Assembly: GCF_000297395.2 (NCBI RefSeq)
Contig: NZ_HF570108.1
Span: 3,469,766-3,533,765, forward strand
Reading direction: 5' to 3'
Length of the DNA stretch: 64,000 nucleotides
Source of the DNA: Micromonospora lupini str. Lupac 08
Lineage (GTDB): Bacteria > Actinomycetota > Actinomycetes > Mycobacteriales > Micromonosporaceae
This document shows positions 1-8,290 of the stretch, one piece after another. Position numbers and translations under genes: made by a program. Position 1 is the first letter of the stretch; every line of letters begins with the position of its first letter. Below the pieces are notes generated by a model. That model searched no databases. It saw only the letters and a program-made list of their open reading frames with translations, and had not been told where the DNA came from.

Positions 1-1
1 A

Positions 2-172
2 ACTATCGCCCTCGATCACACTGATCTGACCGTTTGGGTGCACTTCAGCCACATCGTTGCAGGGCCCACGGAATACCGAAGCCTGACGCCGGGTCAACGA
101 GTGCGATGCCACTACGAAGTCCCAGGCCAGGACGGCTACCCCGCCCGAGCTGTCGAAGTCGCCACCCTCTGA
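2..172 (+). CDS. cold-shock-domain-like protein, 3' end only
   Basis: The open frame enters from the left edge and ends with TGA at 170-172. The last 56 residues contain VWVHFSHI, then YRSLTPGQRVRCHYEV, then GQDGYPARAVEV. This matches the second half of a cold-shock (OB-fold) domain: the RNP2-like VHFS, the RSL.GQ.V loop and the final A..V strand. Such proteins bind single-stranded nucleic acid in the cytoplasm. The N-terminal half, including the start codon and the RNP1 motif, lies outside the window, so length and start are unknown. The match is by motif reading only. Confidence 0.6.
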   Translation, partial: TIALDHTDLTVWVHFSHIVAGPTEYRSLTPGQRVRCHYEVPGQDGYPARAVEVATL

Positions 173-194
173 GCCGGCGCAGCGCGCCCGCATT

Positions 195-347
195 GGTACC
201 GAAACAACCTGCCGATCAAGCCGGCTGTCCTCAGGATGGCGCCGAGTTCAGGTAACGATCTTTGACACTGACCGGCTAGCGATCAACGATCGACCACCAC
301 TGGTGGTGCCGAAAGAACCTGCCCGGGTGGTGCCGGTTCGACCTGCC
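195..347. repeat. three 19-bp direct repeats, possible insertion-sequence end
   Basis: Copies begin at 195, 305 and 329. The first two are GGTACCGAAACAACCTGCC and GGTGCCGAAAGAACCTGCC, two mismatches apart; the third keeps GGTGCCG and ACCTGCC around four changed bases. Short multiple repeats of this kind are found at the ends of IS21-type elements. No transposase frame is present nearby, so at most a remnant is left. The rest of 173-450 shows no gene. Confidence 0.35.
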
Positions 348-450
348 GGACTCAACCAAGCACAACCTCAATCGCGGGCATCACCCGATGATGTCACTTC
401 GGCAGTCCGAGCCGGCGGAGCCTGCGCCAGCGATCGGTTAGGTTCGAATC

Positions 451-879
451 ATGACCGGCCGGATGGTTGAGCTGATCGCCTTCAGCGATGGGCACCTCGA
501 CGACGGGGACGTCAGCCGTTTCCTGTTGGCCTACGAGCGCGCTCGCGGCGGGCTGAGCTGGGTTGGCGAGAGCGCGCAGGCATTCGACAAGATCGATATT
601 TATGGCACGCGCGAGATCGGGCTCACGCACGCTTTTCTGGCGCCAGGGTCATGGAAGGCAGCTGCGATGGAGCAGCGGCTCCTTGCCGAGGTGCGATGGC
701 TGGTGAAGTGGCTGAAGGACATCTCGGGTGACCTGGGGTTGGTCTTTGGGCTTCGCTTTGACGACCGCGACATCGGTTGGATACGCAGGGGCGTCACCGA
801 CGACGCCATCAGCGAAGGGCTGATCGGCCTTTGGGAGCGCGACGTGGAGCGCCTGAGACGAGAGTCGCCGACACGCTGA
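451..879 (+). CDS. hypothetical protein, 142 aa
   Basis: I do not recognise this protein. It is soluble, of mixed charge, with no signal peptide or membrane segment. It has a Trp-rich central stretch (RWLVKWLKD near residues 82-90) and a C-terminal acidic/arginine helix. An in-frame ATG at 463 is an alternative start, and neither candidate has a strong ribosome-binding site. The reading frame has normal actinobacterial third-position GC and sits beside an apparent IS remnant, so it may belong to an accessory segment. The next 250 nt (880-1127) hold no gene I can support. Confidence 0.5.
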   Translation: MTGRMVELIAFSDGHLDDGDVSRFLLAYERARGGLSWVGESAQAFDKIDIYGTREIGLTHAFLAPGSWKAAAMEQRLLAEVRWLVKWLKDISGDLGLVFGLRFDDRDIGWIRRGVTDDAISEGLIGLWERDVERLRRESPTR

Positions 880-1127
880 GCGCGCGGGCATCGACTGACC
901 GGGGTCCCCTGGCAGCTGTGGCAACCGGGTCGGTCGCGACGATTGAGGACTGCTGGGGGCGATCGGCTGACCCTTGGAACCGATTACACCGATCGCGGGT
1001 GTCGAACAACCGCCGCGTCACGGTCTCCTTCGAGAAGATGATCCGGACAGTGTCGAGAACACGCCGGTGGCTCCGTCTCAGGGGAGGATGCGACCACGGC
1101 GGCCGCAGCAGAGCGAGGAGATCCGGC

Positions 1128-1568
1128 ATGGCGATCCAGCGGATGGACAACGTCCTCATTGTTGTCAACGACCTTGACGCGGTCATCGCGTTCTTCGTCG
1201 AACTCGGCATGGAGCTGGAGGGCAGAGGGCCGGTCGAGGGACGGTGGGTGGAGCGTGTCCTCGGCCTCGACGACGTCCGCCAGGAGGTCGCGATGTTGCG
1301 GACCCCGGACGGTCACGGCAAGGTCGAGCTGGCGATGTTCCACACGCCGAAGGCGATCAGCCACGAACCGGAGAACGCGCCGACGAACACCCTGGGGATT
1401 CGCCGGATCATGTTCGCCGTCGACGACATCGAGGACGTCGTCGCCCGGCTGCGCGCCCATGGGGCCGAGCTCGTCGGGGAGGTGGAGCGGTACGAGGACA
1501 TCTTCCTGCTCTGCTACCTGCGCGGTCCGGAGGGCATCATCGTCGGACTGGCCGAACAGCTCACCTGA
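1128..1568 (+). CDS. VOC-family (glyoxalase/dioxygenase-fold) protein
   Basis: 146 residues with two beta-alpha-beta-beta-beta halves typical of the vicinal oxygen chelate fold: MDNVLIVVNDLDAVIAFFVELGM at the start and IRRIMFAVDDIEDVVARLRAHGA in the second half, ending in YLRGPEGIIVGLAEQL. The last Glu-containing strand matches the usual metal-ligand position of dioxygenase-like members, but the substrate cannot be told. The ATG at 1128 is chosen because GAGGAG lies about 10 nt upstream and the fold begins right after it; a longer upstream frame has no homology-like content. It is convergent with the downstream GNAT gene, three bases away. Confidence 0.8.
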   Translation: MAIQRMDNVLIVVNDLDAVIAFFVELGMELEGRGPVEGRWVERVLGLDDVRQEVAMLRTPDGHGKVELAMFHTPKAISHEPENAPTNTLGIRRIMFAVDDIEDVVARLRAHGAELVGEVERYEDIFLLCYLRGPEGIIVGLAEQLT

Positions 1569-1571
1569 GTG

Positions 1572-2066
1572 TCAGGCACCGATCTCGGCGACCATCGTGT
1601 CCGCGTCCGTGAACGACTCGACCGTGCGGAACCCTTCCGCCGCGTAGAGGCGGGCGGCGGCGTTGGCCCGCTCGACGCTCAGCGACACCGTGCGGATGCC
1701 GCGTCCTCGTGCGGCGTCCAGGACAGCGCGCAGCAGCGCCCGGCCCACACCCCGGCCCCGCCAGGCGTCCACGACTCCGATGGTCAACTCCGGCACGTCG
1801 TCGGCGACGTACCCGTAGCCGGGATCTTCGGCGGTGAGGTAGCGGAACCAGGCCGCGCCGACCGGCTGATCGGCGGGGTCCACCGCGACCACACCGAGGT
1901 CGTCCTGCCGCATCCACCCCGCCACGTAGTGCGCCAGCGCGGGGTCGGCCAGGATCCGCTCGCGCGGCCAGTTCCGTTCGGGCAGCCAGTTCACGGCCTC
2001 GGCGAGCATGTCCACCAGGAAGTCGGCGTCGGCCGGGGTGGCCGCGCGGATGCCGAAGTCGGTCAC
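1572..2066 (-). CDS. GNAT-family N-acetyltransferase
   Basis: 164 residues with the GNAT acetyl-CoA site: ELTIGVVDAWRGRGVGRALL (motif A, R-G-R-G-V-G) near residues 93-112, then a C-terminal AARLYAAEGFRTV (motif B). It is expected to move an acetyl group from acetyl-CoA to an amine of unknown identity in the cytoplasm. The start is the GTG at 2066, giving VTDFGIRAATPADADF, the usual GNAT opening; the 43 codons farther upstream look non-coding. It is divergent from the VOC gene at 2143, sharing a 76-nt promoter region. Confidence 0.85.
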   Translation of the reverse strand: MTDFGIRAATPADADFLVDMLAEAVNWLPERNWPRERILADPALAHYVAGWMRQDDLGVVAVDPADQPVGAAWFRYLTAEDPGYGYVADDVPELTIGVVDAWRGRGVGRALLRAVLDAARGRGIRTVSLSVERANAAARLYAAEGFRTVESFTDADTMVAEIGA

Positions 2067-2142
2067 CGCGCAAGCCTCGCACACGCGAGCGGATGCGGGA
2101 GCCGGTCGGCGCCACCACAATGGGCGCCGGAGGTGATCGAGG

Positions 2143-2571
2143 ATGGCCGAACAGGAGAGCGTGCCCACGCTGTGCCAGGTGGTGCTCGACTGCACCGACG
2201 CCAGGTCGCTGGCGGAGTTCTACCGGCAGTTGCTGGGTCTGGTCTACCGGCCCGGCGACGAGCCGCCACCGCCGGGGCAGGATGATCAGCGCGGGCGCGA
2301 CTGGTTGGTGCTCAGGACTCCCGAGGGCGCTTCCCAGATGGCGTTTCAGCAGGTGGATCACCTGCCCGAGGCGACCTGGCCGGACAACGCGGTGCCCCAG
2401 CAACTGCACCTGGACCTGACCGTGAAATCCGTCGAGGAACTGCTCGTCCAGCACGAGCGGGTCCTGCGCCTCGGTGGTCGCCTGCGCTACGACCGCATCG
2501 ACGACCCCGACGAGCCACTGCGGGTGTACGCCGACCTGGCCGGCCACCCCTTCTGCGTGTTCGTCGGCTGA
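2143..2571 (+). CDS. VOC-family glyoxalase-like protein
   Basis: 142 residues. The opening CQVVLDCTDARSLAEFYRQLLGL and the second half QLHLDLTVKSVEELLVQHERVLRLGGRL, closing in YADLAGHPFCVFVG, are the two halves of a glyoxalase-like VOC domain with the common D.aGHPFc ending. The start has a good ribosome-binding site (GGAGGTGATCGAGG just upstream). The substrate is unknown; close relatives are annotated only as glyoxalase-superfamily proteins. It faces away from the GNAT gene at 1572-2066, so the two may share regulation. Confidence 0.8.
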   Translation: MAEQESVPTLCQVVLDCTDARSLAEFYRQLLGLVYRPGDEPPPPGQDDQRGRDWLVLRTPEGASQMAFQQVDHLPEATWPDNAVPQQLHLDLTVKSVEELLVQHERVLRLGGRLRYDRIDDPDEPLRVYADLAGHPFCVFVG

Positions 2572-2883
2572 GCGATGTGGCCTGTCCGGGGTGGCCGAGG
2601 GCAGAGTGCCCGGCAAGCGCTGCAACGTGGCCACAGTGCGCGGAGTCGATCGGCCCGGAGAGCCGTATACCTGTGAGTCATAGTTATGACTCACAGGTAT
2701 ACCGCTCAACAGCGATACCGCCTCCGGCTCACGGCGGTGGCGGCGGCCTCTCCGGGAGTGAGCCGAGCCGTCGTCCACGGCCTACTCGCCAGCAAGCAGG
2801 AACGTGCCGCTGAGAGCGAACATGCGGTACGCCGGAGCGTGCGGTCCCTACGATGTCCGAAGAGGTGACCGCTGTGGACGGGG
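2572..2883. other. gene-free interval with palindrome
   Basis: No coding region is supportable here. The interval lies between a VOC gene and a hypothetical gene on the same strand. Its only visible structure is the perfect palindrome at 2665-2702, and its middle is noticeably richer in A and T than the surroundings. Confidence 0.5.
2665..2702. repeat. perfect 38-bp palindrome (18-bp arms, 2-nt centre)
   Basis: The left arm GTATACCTGTGAGTCATA (2665-2682) is followed by GT and then its exact reverse complement TATGACTCACAGGTATAC (2685-2702). The arms are far less GC-rich than the neighbouring DNA. With a 2-nt centre it is too tight for an ordinary hairpin loop but suits a dimeric repressor operator (TetR or MarR-like) or a resolvase/recombination site. 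The nearest genes are about 100-180 nt away. Confidence 0.8.
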
Positions 2884-3474
2884 ATGAACATGCCGGAACC
2901 GCGCGCTTTCTGGATCGACGAGCACTTCGACCGGGAGCACGACGTCGACGGCCGCGGCCGGTACGAGGCCGAGGTGCTGAGGCGGATCGACGAGTTCACC
3001 CCCAGTTGGGACGACATCGCGCCGGTGAGCTTCGCGGCGACCGCGTGGCGCATCGCGGCTGAGCTGGAGCCGGGCTACGTCCGCTGGCACCGGCGGATCC
3101 TGTCGGCGTCCTGCACGCGCAGCCCGTGGGACGGGGGAATGGTCTGCGCCGTGACGGTGATCTCGCGCTGGCCGGCGGAGCTGACCTGGACGAAGCAGTG
3201 GCAACGCGACAGGGGTTGGCAGGACTGGCCGCAGATGTTCGGTCAGTACACGACCCCGTCGGAGCAGGACGTGACGCGCCGCCCGCACCTGCGTGCGCAG
3301 CTTCAGGTGGAGGCGCCGGTTCCGCTCGGTGAGCTGCCGCCGGCGCCCTCCGGGCCGCAGGATCAGGTGGCGTCCGCCGCGCGCAGGGCGGTCACGGTGC
3401 TGACCCGGGAGCTCAACGACCTGCTCGCGCCGATGATCGGCCAGCTCGAGGCCGGAGTGCCGGCCGACTCCTGA
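2884..3474 (+). CDS. hypothetical protein, about 196 aa
   Basis: A cytoplasmic protein I cannot assign. It has an N-terminal acidic half with many aromatic residues (SWDDIAPVSFAATAWRIA, GYVRWHRRIL), a middle with WTKQWQRDRGWQDWPQMF, and a C-terminal helical stretch rich in Ala and Leu. Two ATG codons, 2884 and 2890, are possible starts; MPEPRAFWIDEHFD from 2890 looks like the true fold start. It has no signal peptide. It converges with the subtilisin-like gene, and the hairpin at 3571-3604 lies between them. Confidence 0.65.
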   Translation: MNMPEPRAFWIDEHFDREHDVDGRGRYEAEVLRRIDEFTPSWDDIAPVSFAATAWRIAAELEPGYVRWHRRILSASCTRSPWDGGMVCAVTVISRWPAELTWTKQWQRDRGWQDWPQMFGQYTTPSEQDVTRRPHLRAQLQVEAPVPLGELPPAPSGPQDQVASAARRAVTVLTRELNDLLAPMIGQLEAGVPADS

Positions 3475-3570
3475 AAGCCGCCGAGCCTCGACGCCGCCGA
3501 TCCGCCGGACCAGCGAAGCAGGCGTCACCGCGCCAGCCGCCCCACCCGGACACCGGTGACAGCGACACAG

Positions 3571-3604
3571 GGAGTCCGGGGCGACGGCAGCCGCCCCGGA
3601 CTCC
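3571..3604. terminator. bidirectional hairpin terminator
   Basis: A perfect 13-bp stem, GGAGTCCGGGGCG (3571-3583) with CGCCCCGGACTCC (3592-3604), and an 8-nt loop. It sits between two convergent genes ending at 3474 and 3611. There is no long U tract, as is common in high-GC actinobacteria. Confidence 0.75.
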
Positions 3605-3610
3605 ATCGGG

Positions 3611-6600
3611 TCACGCGGTTCGGTAGGCCCGCAGCACCGTCTGCGTCACCGTGTTGCCGGCGGTGTCGGTCGCCGTCACGCGCAGCGCGACGAAACCCGG
3701 CCGGCGGGGATGAGCGATGAGCGCGACGCCACGCACCACCGGCAGCGCGATCCACGTCCTGCCGTCGTCGAACGACGCGGAGACGCCGAGCTTCCGGTTG
3801 GGCGCGGCCGACGAGCCGGCCTGCCGATCCAGGCTGACCGGGATCGCCATGACCCGCCCCGCCCGGGCGGTGTTGGTGTCGTCGAGCGTCGGCGTCGGTC
3901 GGGCCGTGGTGAGGGGCAGCCGCTGCGGCGTCGAGGTGTGCGCAGAGGTGAACGTCCAGGCCACCGAGACCGACGTCGACAGGGTGTCCGGGGCGCCGCG
4001 CCCGGCGGTGGCCTCCAGCCGGTACTCGGCCTTGCCGGCGGGCACCGTGAACTCCGCCCACGGGCTGTCCGACGTGCCGATCCGCGTGCCGTTGCGGAAC
4101 AGCCGGAACTCGACCGGCAGGTCGTCGCGGCTGGCGGGGCGGCCGGTCGCGTCACCGAACAGCGGCAGCCCGGCGATCGAGATGGTGTCGCCGTCGCGGC
4201 CCGCGTACCCCAGGGGGTTGAGGGTTGGCGCCTGGCCCACCGACGGGCCGAACGGGGCCGCGTTCCAGGTCTGCGTGTACGCCCGCCCGGGTTGGAAGGT
4301 CGACTCCTGGATGGTGGAGTTGTCGCCCTCGAGGAACGTGGAGGTCCAGGTGAGGCCGCCGTCGGTGTTGTAGTACTCGGTGCCGTGGAACGGCAGGTCG
4401 ATGCGCGTGTTCGACCCGATCGGGCCCGATCCGCCGGGTGCCGCCGCGCGGTGGAACCGGACGGCCGTCGCGGTGCTGGACTGGCGGTGGTAGGTCGCGG
4501 TGACGGTGGCGAGGTTCTTCGGCGTCAGCTTCGTCGACAGGCCGGTGAACATGTCGCCCTGGCGGACGTAGGCGAGGTCGTACGTGTAGGGGCTGTTGCG
4601 GAAGGTCCCGTCCCGGCCGGGGCGGGCGAGCCCGACGCCGAGCGTCGCGGCGAACTCGGGGGCGGCGACGGCGGGCCCGATCCGGCCGAAGAACACGTCC
4701 GCGAACGACACCCCGCTGAGCTGCACGCCCGGGTAGCGGAAGCCGTCGTCCCAGTTCGCGCTCACGTTGATCGCGGTGGGCGCGGCGTCGCGCTGCGGCA
4801 CGGTCAGGGCGACGGGCTTGGCGGTACGGGCGTCGACGGCCTCGGTGACCGGGCCGTGGACGTCGAGGACCGGCTGGACGAGCAGCGTCGAGGCGTCGCC
4901 CTCGTGGATGGTGCTGTAGAGCGCGTAGCGGCCCGTGGGCAGCCGCAGGGTGCCGCCGCCGGGCGCGGAGGTGAGGGTGCTGAACTCCCCGGTGGCGAGG
5001 TTCGCCGCCACTGTCGTGTACTCGGTGGCCGGCTTCCCGTCCCGGCCGGTGTGGGGGAGCGCGACGTCGTAGCTCTCGATCTCGCGGTTGAGGGCGAACG
5101 GCGTGCGTACCCGCAGGTCACCGGCGCCGGTGGCGAGGACCGCGCCCTGGTAGACGCCGTCGGCGGCGTCCACGCGGGTGTCCACGGTGATCGTGGCCTC
5201 GGCCCGGCCGCCGGCCGGCACGACAAGCGTGGTCGGGCTGACGGTGAGCATGCCGGCCGGCGCGGGGGCGACGGTCAGCGACAGGGTGACCGGCGCGGCG
5301 CCGGTGTTGCGGTAGCCGACGACCTGCGTGACGGGGGTGTCGTCGGCGTGCGGCCAGCGCTGCACCGGGAAGTCGATGGCGGCCACGTCGGCGGCGACCG
5401 GCTGGGCGACCGCGCGGGCGATGTCGACCCGGCCCGCGCCCTGCTCGTAGAGGGTGTCCGCGCCGGTCGGCTTGGCCGAGTCCATCAGCGCGGCCTTGAG
5501 CTGCGCGCCGGTCCAGTCCGGGTGCTGGCCGGCGAGGATCGCGGCGCTGCCCGCCACGTGCGGGGTGGCCATCGAGGTGCCCGACATGGTGGCGTAGTCA
5601 CCGCCGGGGGCGGCCGCGACGATGTCGACGCCCGGCGCGCTGATCTCGGGCTTGATGTGGTTGTCGCCGACGCGGGGGCCCCGGCTGGAGAAGTACGCCC
5701 GCTGGTCGTCGGCGTCGACGGCCGCGACGGCGAGCGCGTCGTCGGCGGACGCCGGTGAGGACACGGACTTCGGCTTGCCCTCGTTGCCGGCGGCGACCAC
5801 GAACAGCGTGCCGTACCGGTGGCTGAGGTCCTGCACCGCCGTCTCAAGCGGGTCGAGGCCGGGCGCGTCGTCGCCGCCCACGCTCAGGTTGACCACCCGG
5901 GTCTGCGGGGCGAGCCACTGCATGCCGGTGATGATGTCCGAGTCCTGGCACTCGGTGGTGGCGCAGACCTTGCCGACGAGGAGCTTCGCGCCCGGCGCGA
6001 CACCCCGGTACCGACCGCCGGAGGCGGCGCCGCTGCCCACGATGGTCGACGCCACGTGGGTGCCGTGACCGACCGCGTCGGCGGGGTCGCCGCCGCCGGT
6101 GAAGTCCCGGACCTCGGTGAGGTGCCCGGCGAAGTCGGGGTGGGCGGCGTCGATGCCGGTGTCCAGCACGCCGACGGTGACGCCGGTGCCGTCGAAGCCG
6201 GCCTGCCAGGCCGCCGGGGCGCCGATCTGCGGCACGCTGCGGTCAAGCGTCACCCGCCGCTTGCCGTCGAGCCAGATGGCGCTGACCCCGTCGGCGAGGG
6301 TGCGCGCCATCGAGGTGCCCCGGGTGAGCGACGACCACAGCGTCACCCGGTCGTCGCGGCCCGCCCGTACCGCGAGGGCGTGGGCGGCGGGCAGGTCGGC
6401 CCGCACGCGCCCGTCGCCCCCGACGGTCGCGGTCCGCGCCCCCGCCGCGTTCTTCCCGGGGTACGCGACAAGCAGCGGCAGGTCGGTCGCCCGGTCGTCG
6501 TAGCCGAACCCGGCCAGCGTGGTGAGGTCGAACAGTCGCCGGTCGAGCCGGCCGTCGCGCAGCAGCGGCAGGGCGTCCACCGGGACGACGAACTGGTGGC

Positions 6601-6841
6601 CGCCCTCCCGGCTGGTCACGAAGCGCATCGCCGTCCGCCCGGGCCCCCGCTCGATCGCCGGGCGGCCGGCCCCGTCGACGGACACCCGGTCGCCGGTGAT
6701 CAGCGTGAAGGTGCCGGGCGTGCCGGAGACGGTGGCCGCCGGTCGCACCTGCGCGCTCGCCGGGTTGGCCGCCAGGCCCGCCGCGACAAGTGCTGTCGCG
6801 AGCACCCCGGCCGTCAGGGCGCGTCGTTGACGTCGTCGCAC
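3611..6841 (-). CDS. secreted S8-family subtilisin-like serine protease
   Basis: 1076 residues. A Tat/Sec-type signal peptide (MRRRQRR plus hydrophobic core, ending ANPASA about residue 30) is followed by a pro-region to about 215 and the peptidase domain about 216-480. The catalytic triad is visible: Asp227 in VLDTGID, His259 in GHGTHVA and Ser423 in SGTSMATPHVAG, with oxyanion Asn353 in AAGNEG. The C-terminal 550 residues are beta-rich with no clear anchor. The start is a GTG preceded by AGAGGA. It should degrade protein outside the cell. It is divergent from an ECF sigma gene, with a perfect CRP-type site between them. Confidence 0.9.
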   Translation of the reverse strand: MRRRQRRALTAGVLATALVAAGLAANPASAQVRPAATVSGTPGTFTLITGDRVSVDGAGRPAIERGPGRTAMRFVTSREGGHQFVVPVDALPLLRDGRLDRRLFDLTTLAGFGYDDRATDLPLLVAYPGKNAAGARTATVGGDGRVRADLPAAHALAVRAGRDDRVTLWSSLTRGTSMARTLADGVSAIWLDGKRRVTLDRSVPQIGAPAAWQAGFDGTGVTVGVLDTGIDAAHPDFAGHLTEVRDFTGGGDPADAVGHGTHVASTIVGSGAASGGRYRGVAPGAKLLVGKVCATTECQDSDIITGMQWLAPQTRVVNLSVGGDDAPGLDPLETAVQDLSHRYGTLFVVAAGNEGKPKSVSSPASADDALAVAAVDADDQRAYFSSRGPRVGDNHIKPEISAPGVDIVAAAPGGDYATMSGTSMATPHVAGSAAILAGQHPDWTGAQLKAALMDSAKPTGADTLYEQGAGRVDIARAVAQPVAADVAAIDFPVQRWPHADDTPVTQVVGYRNTGAAPVTLSLTVAPAPAGMLTVSPTTLVVPAGGRAEATITVDTRVDAADGVYQGAVLATGAGDLRVRTPFALNREIESYDVALPHTGRDGKPATEYTTVAANLATGEFSTLTSAPGGGTLRLPTGRYALYSTIHEGDASTLLVQPVLDVHGPVTEAVDARTAKPVALTVPQRDAAPTAINVSANWDDGFRYPGVQLSGVSFADVFFGRIGPAVAAPEFAATLGVGLARPGRDGTFRNSPYTYDLAYVRQGDMFTGLSTKLTPKNLATVTATYHRQSSTATAVRFHRAAAPGGSGPIGSNTRIDLPFHGTEYYNTDGGLTWTSTFLEGDNSTIQESTFQPGRAYTQTWNAAPFGPSVGQAPTLNPLGYAGRDGDTISIAGLPLFGDATGRPASRDDLPVEFRLFRNGTRIGTSDSPWAEFTVPAGKAEYRLEATAGRGAPDTLSTSVSVAWTFTSAHTSTPQRLPLTTARPTPTLDDTNTARAGRVMAIPVSLDRQAGSSAAPNRKLGVSASFDDGRTWIALPVVRGVALIAHPRRPGFVALRVTATDTAGNTVTQTVLRAYRTA

Positions 6842-6918
6842 ATCGTCCTCTCCGCCACGGGTGTCTCCCGGGACGGCACGATGACGCCTGGGCCCGCCAC
6901 CCGGTTGATCTCTACTGG

Positions 6919-6934
6919 TGTGACCGTGATCACA
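6919..6934. promoter_or_regulatory. CRP/GlxR-type operator
   Basis: TGTGACCGTGATCACA fits TGTGA-N6-TCACA, the CRP-family consensus, with no mismatch in the ten fixed bases. It lies 78 nt upstream of the subtilisin GTG and about 90 nt upstream of the sigma-factor ATG, a normal place for a shared regulatory site. The regulator itself is not in the window. Confidence 0.6.
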
Positions 6935-7023
6935 AACCGACCGGGGTGGACGTCGGCCAGGTCGGCGCGGCGAGTTCCATGCGCGGTGACCAGGGGGACG
7001 AGGCTTCGAAAGGCGCAGGTCGG

Positions 7024-7524
7024 ATGCGTGACGCTGAGGAGTTCGACGCCCTCTACGCTGCCTGCGCCGGGCGGATCGTGGGGCACGTCTACGCGCTGAC
7101 CGGCAACCGCAGCGAGGCCGAGGACGCGGTCGCGGAGGCGTTCATGCGGGCCTGGCAGCGCTGGCACACCGTCCGGGAGTCGGACAGCCCGGAGGCGTGG
7201 GTCCGCGCGGTCGCCTCCCGGGCTGCGGTGAGCAGTTGGCGCAAGACGTTCAACCGGATCCGCGCCCACCACCGGGCCGCCGTCGACCAGAGCGTGCCCG
7301 GCCTCAGCGAGGACCACGTCGCGCTGATCCAGGCGTTGCAACGGCTCAGCGCCAACGAGCGTCGCGCCGTCGTGCTGCACCACCTCAACGACCTCAGCGT
7401 CGCCGAGGTGGCAGCCGAGATGCGGGCCCCCGTCGGGACCGTCAAGACGTACCTCGCCCGTGGTCGCCGGGCGATGGCCGGGTTGCTGACCGAGGTGAAC
7501 CAGGAGGGCTCCTCCCATGCCTGA
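7024..7524 (+). CDS. ECF sigma factor, SigE-like actinobacterial group
   Basis: 166 residues. Sigma region 2 runs from FDALYAACAGRIVGHVYALTG through EAEDAVAEAFMRAWQRW to the DNA-melting part SPEAWVRAVA. Region 4 is at about 110-155, with QRLSANERRAVVLHHLNDLSVAEVAAEM and the recognition helix VGTVKTYLARGRRAM. It directs RNA polymerase to a small regulon, not known here. The ATG at 7024 is preceded by GAAAGG; an upstream ATG at 6979 would add 15 residues outside the fold. The stop overlaps the next gene by 8 nt, so the pair is co-translated. Confidence 0.85.
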   Translation: MRDAEEFDALYAACAGRIVGHVYALTGNRSEAEDAVAEAFMRAWQRWHTVRESDSPEAWVRAVASRAAVSSWRKTFNRIRAHHRAAVDQSVPGLSEDHVALIQALQRLSANERRAVVLHHLNDLSVAEVAAEMRAPVGTVKTYLARGRRAMAGLLTEVNQEGSSHA

Positions 7525-8248
7525 TCCGCACGACGACCTGCGGGCGATCGTCGACGAGGTCCGACGCGTCACGACCCTGCCCCCGGCGGGGGCGCTGCGC
7601 GGACGCAGCGACCGGCGGCGGCGACGCCGGGCGGCCGTCACCGGCGTGGGGCTGGCCGTGCTCGTCGCGGCCGTCGGCACCACAGTGCTGCGGGTACGCG
7701 CCGACGTCACGTCGCCGACCGCGGGCCCGGCGGGCGTGACCTCCCCGTCGACCGTCCCGTCGTCGCTCGCCCCGAGCGAGACCTCCCCGAGCCCGGCCTC
7801 CCCGGCGGGGCCGCAGGACATCCTCGGCGGTCGCCGGCAGGTCCGGATCGTGGTTCCCGGCGTGGGTGGGGCGGCGTTGGCGAGCGGCCCCGACGACGAC
7901 CGGGTGCGGGCCACCGCCGGGGCGGGCGTCGACGACCGGGCGCTGTGGGTCCTGCGGCCGGCGGGGAAGGCGTTCCGGATCGTGGCGGCCACCCCGGCCG
8001 GCGCCGGCCAGATCTGCATGACAGTCGTGCACGACGCCCCGCCGGGCAGCGTCCGTGCCCGCGCCTGCGACCCGACGGCGGCGACGCAGCTCTTCACCAT
8101 CGACCGGGTCGCCGACGGCAGCTACTCGATCCTGCAGGGCAGGCGCTACGTGCAGGTCGTCGACGGGACGTTCGCCCTCGTCCCCGACCTGCCGGAGGCG
8201 CTGACCACCACCTACGAGTTCGAGGACCGAGGCCCGTCGGGCCCCTGA
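7517..8248 (+). CDS. membrane-anchored partner of the ECF sigma factor, beta-trefoil-like exterior
   Basis: 243 residues. A short Arg-rich cytoplasmic N-terminus (RGRSDRRRRRR, about 29-39) precedes one membrane helix (about 41-58), a Ser/Pro/Thr linker (about 65-100) and an exterior domain ending YSILQGRRYVQVVDGTFALV, which resembles the repeating strands of a ricin-like trefoil. No zinc anti-sigma HxxxCxxC motif is present. By position it is probably a membrane partner or sensor for the sigma factor, but the sequence alone does not prove anti-sigma activity. It overlaps the sigma gene by 8 nt. Confidence 0.6.
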   Translation: MPDPHDDLRAIVDEVRRVTTLPPAGALRGRSDRRRRRRAAVTGVGLAVLVAAVGTTVLRVRADVTSPTAGPAGVTSPSTVPSSLAPSETSPSPASPAGPQDILGGRRQVRIVVPGVGGAALASGPDDDRVRATAGAGVDDRALWVLRPAGKAFRIVAATPAGAGQICMTVVHDAPPGSVRARACDPTAATQLFTIDRVADGSYSILQGRRYVQVVDGTFALVPDLPEALTTTYEFEDRGPSGP

Positions 8249-8290
8249 CCGCCACGGCCGTGCCCCACGAGCGACACTGCGGGGTCGGGC

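Noticed and set aside
34..255. 73-codon frame at the left edge
   Set aside because: Overlaps the cold-shock-domain tail in another frame and has Arg/Ser/Pro-rich, shadow-like composition.
2686..2868. 60-codon frame starting inside the palindrome
   Set aside because: The start comes from the palindrome itself (the same MTHRYTA opening occurs on both strands), there is no ribosome-binding site, and the remainder is not protein-like.
3710..5758. 682-codon open frame on the plus strand
   Set aside because: Antisense to the subtilisin-like protease, whose catalytic triad is complete; composition is a GC artefact.
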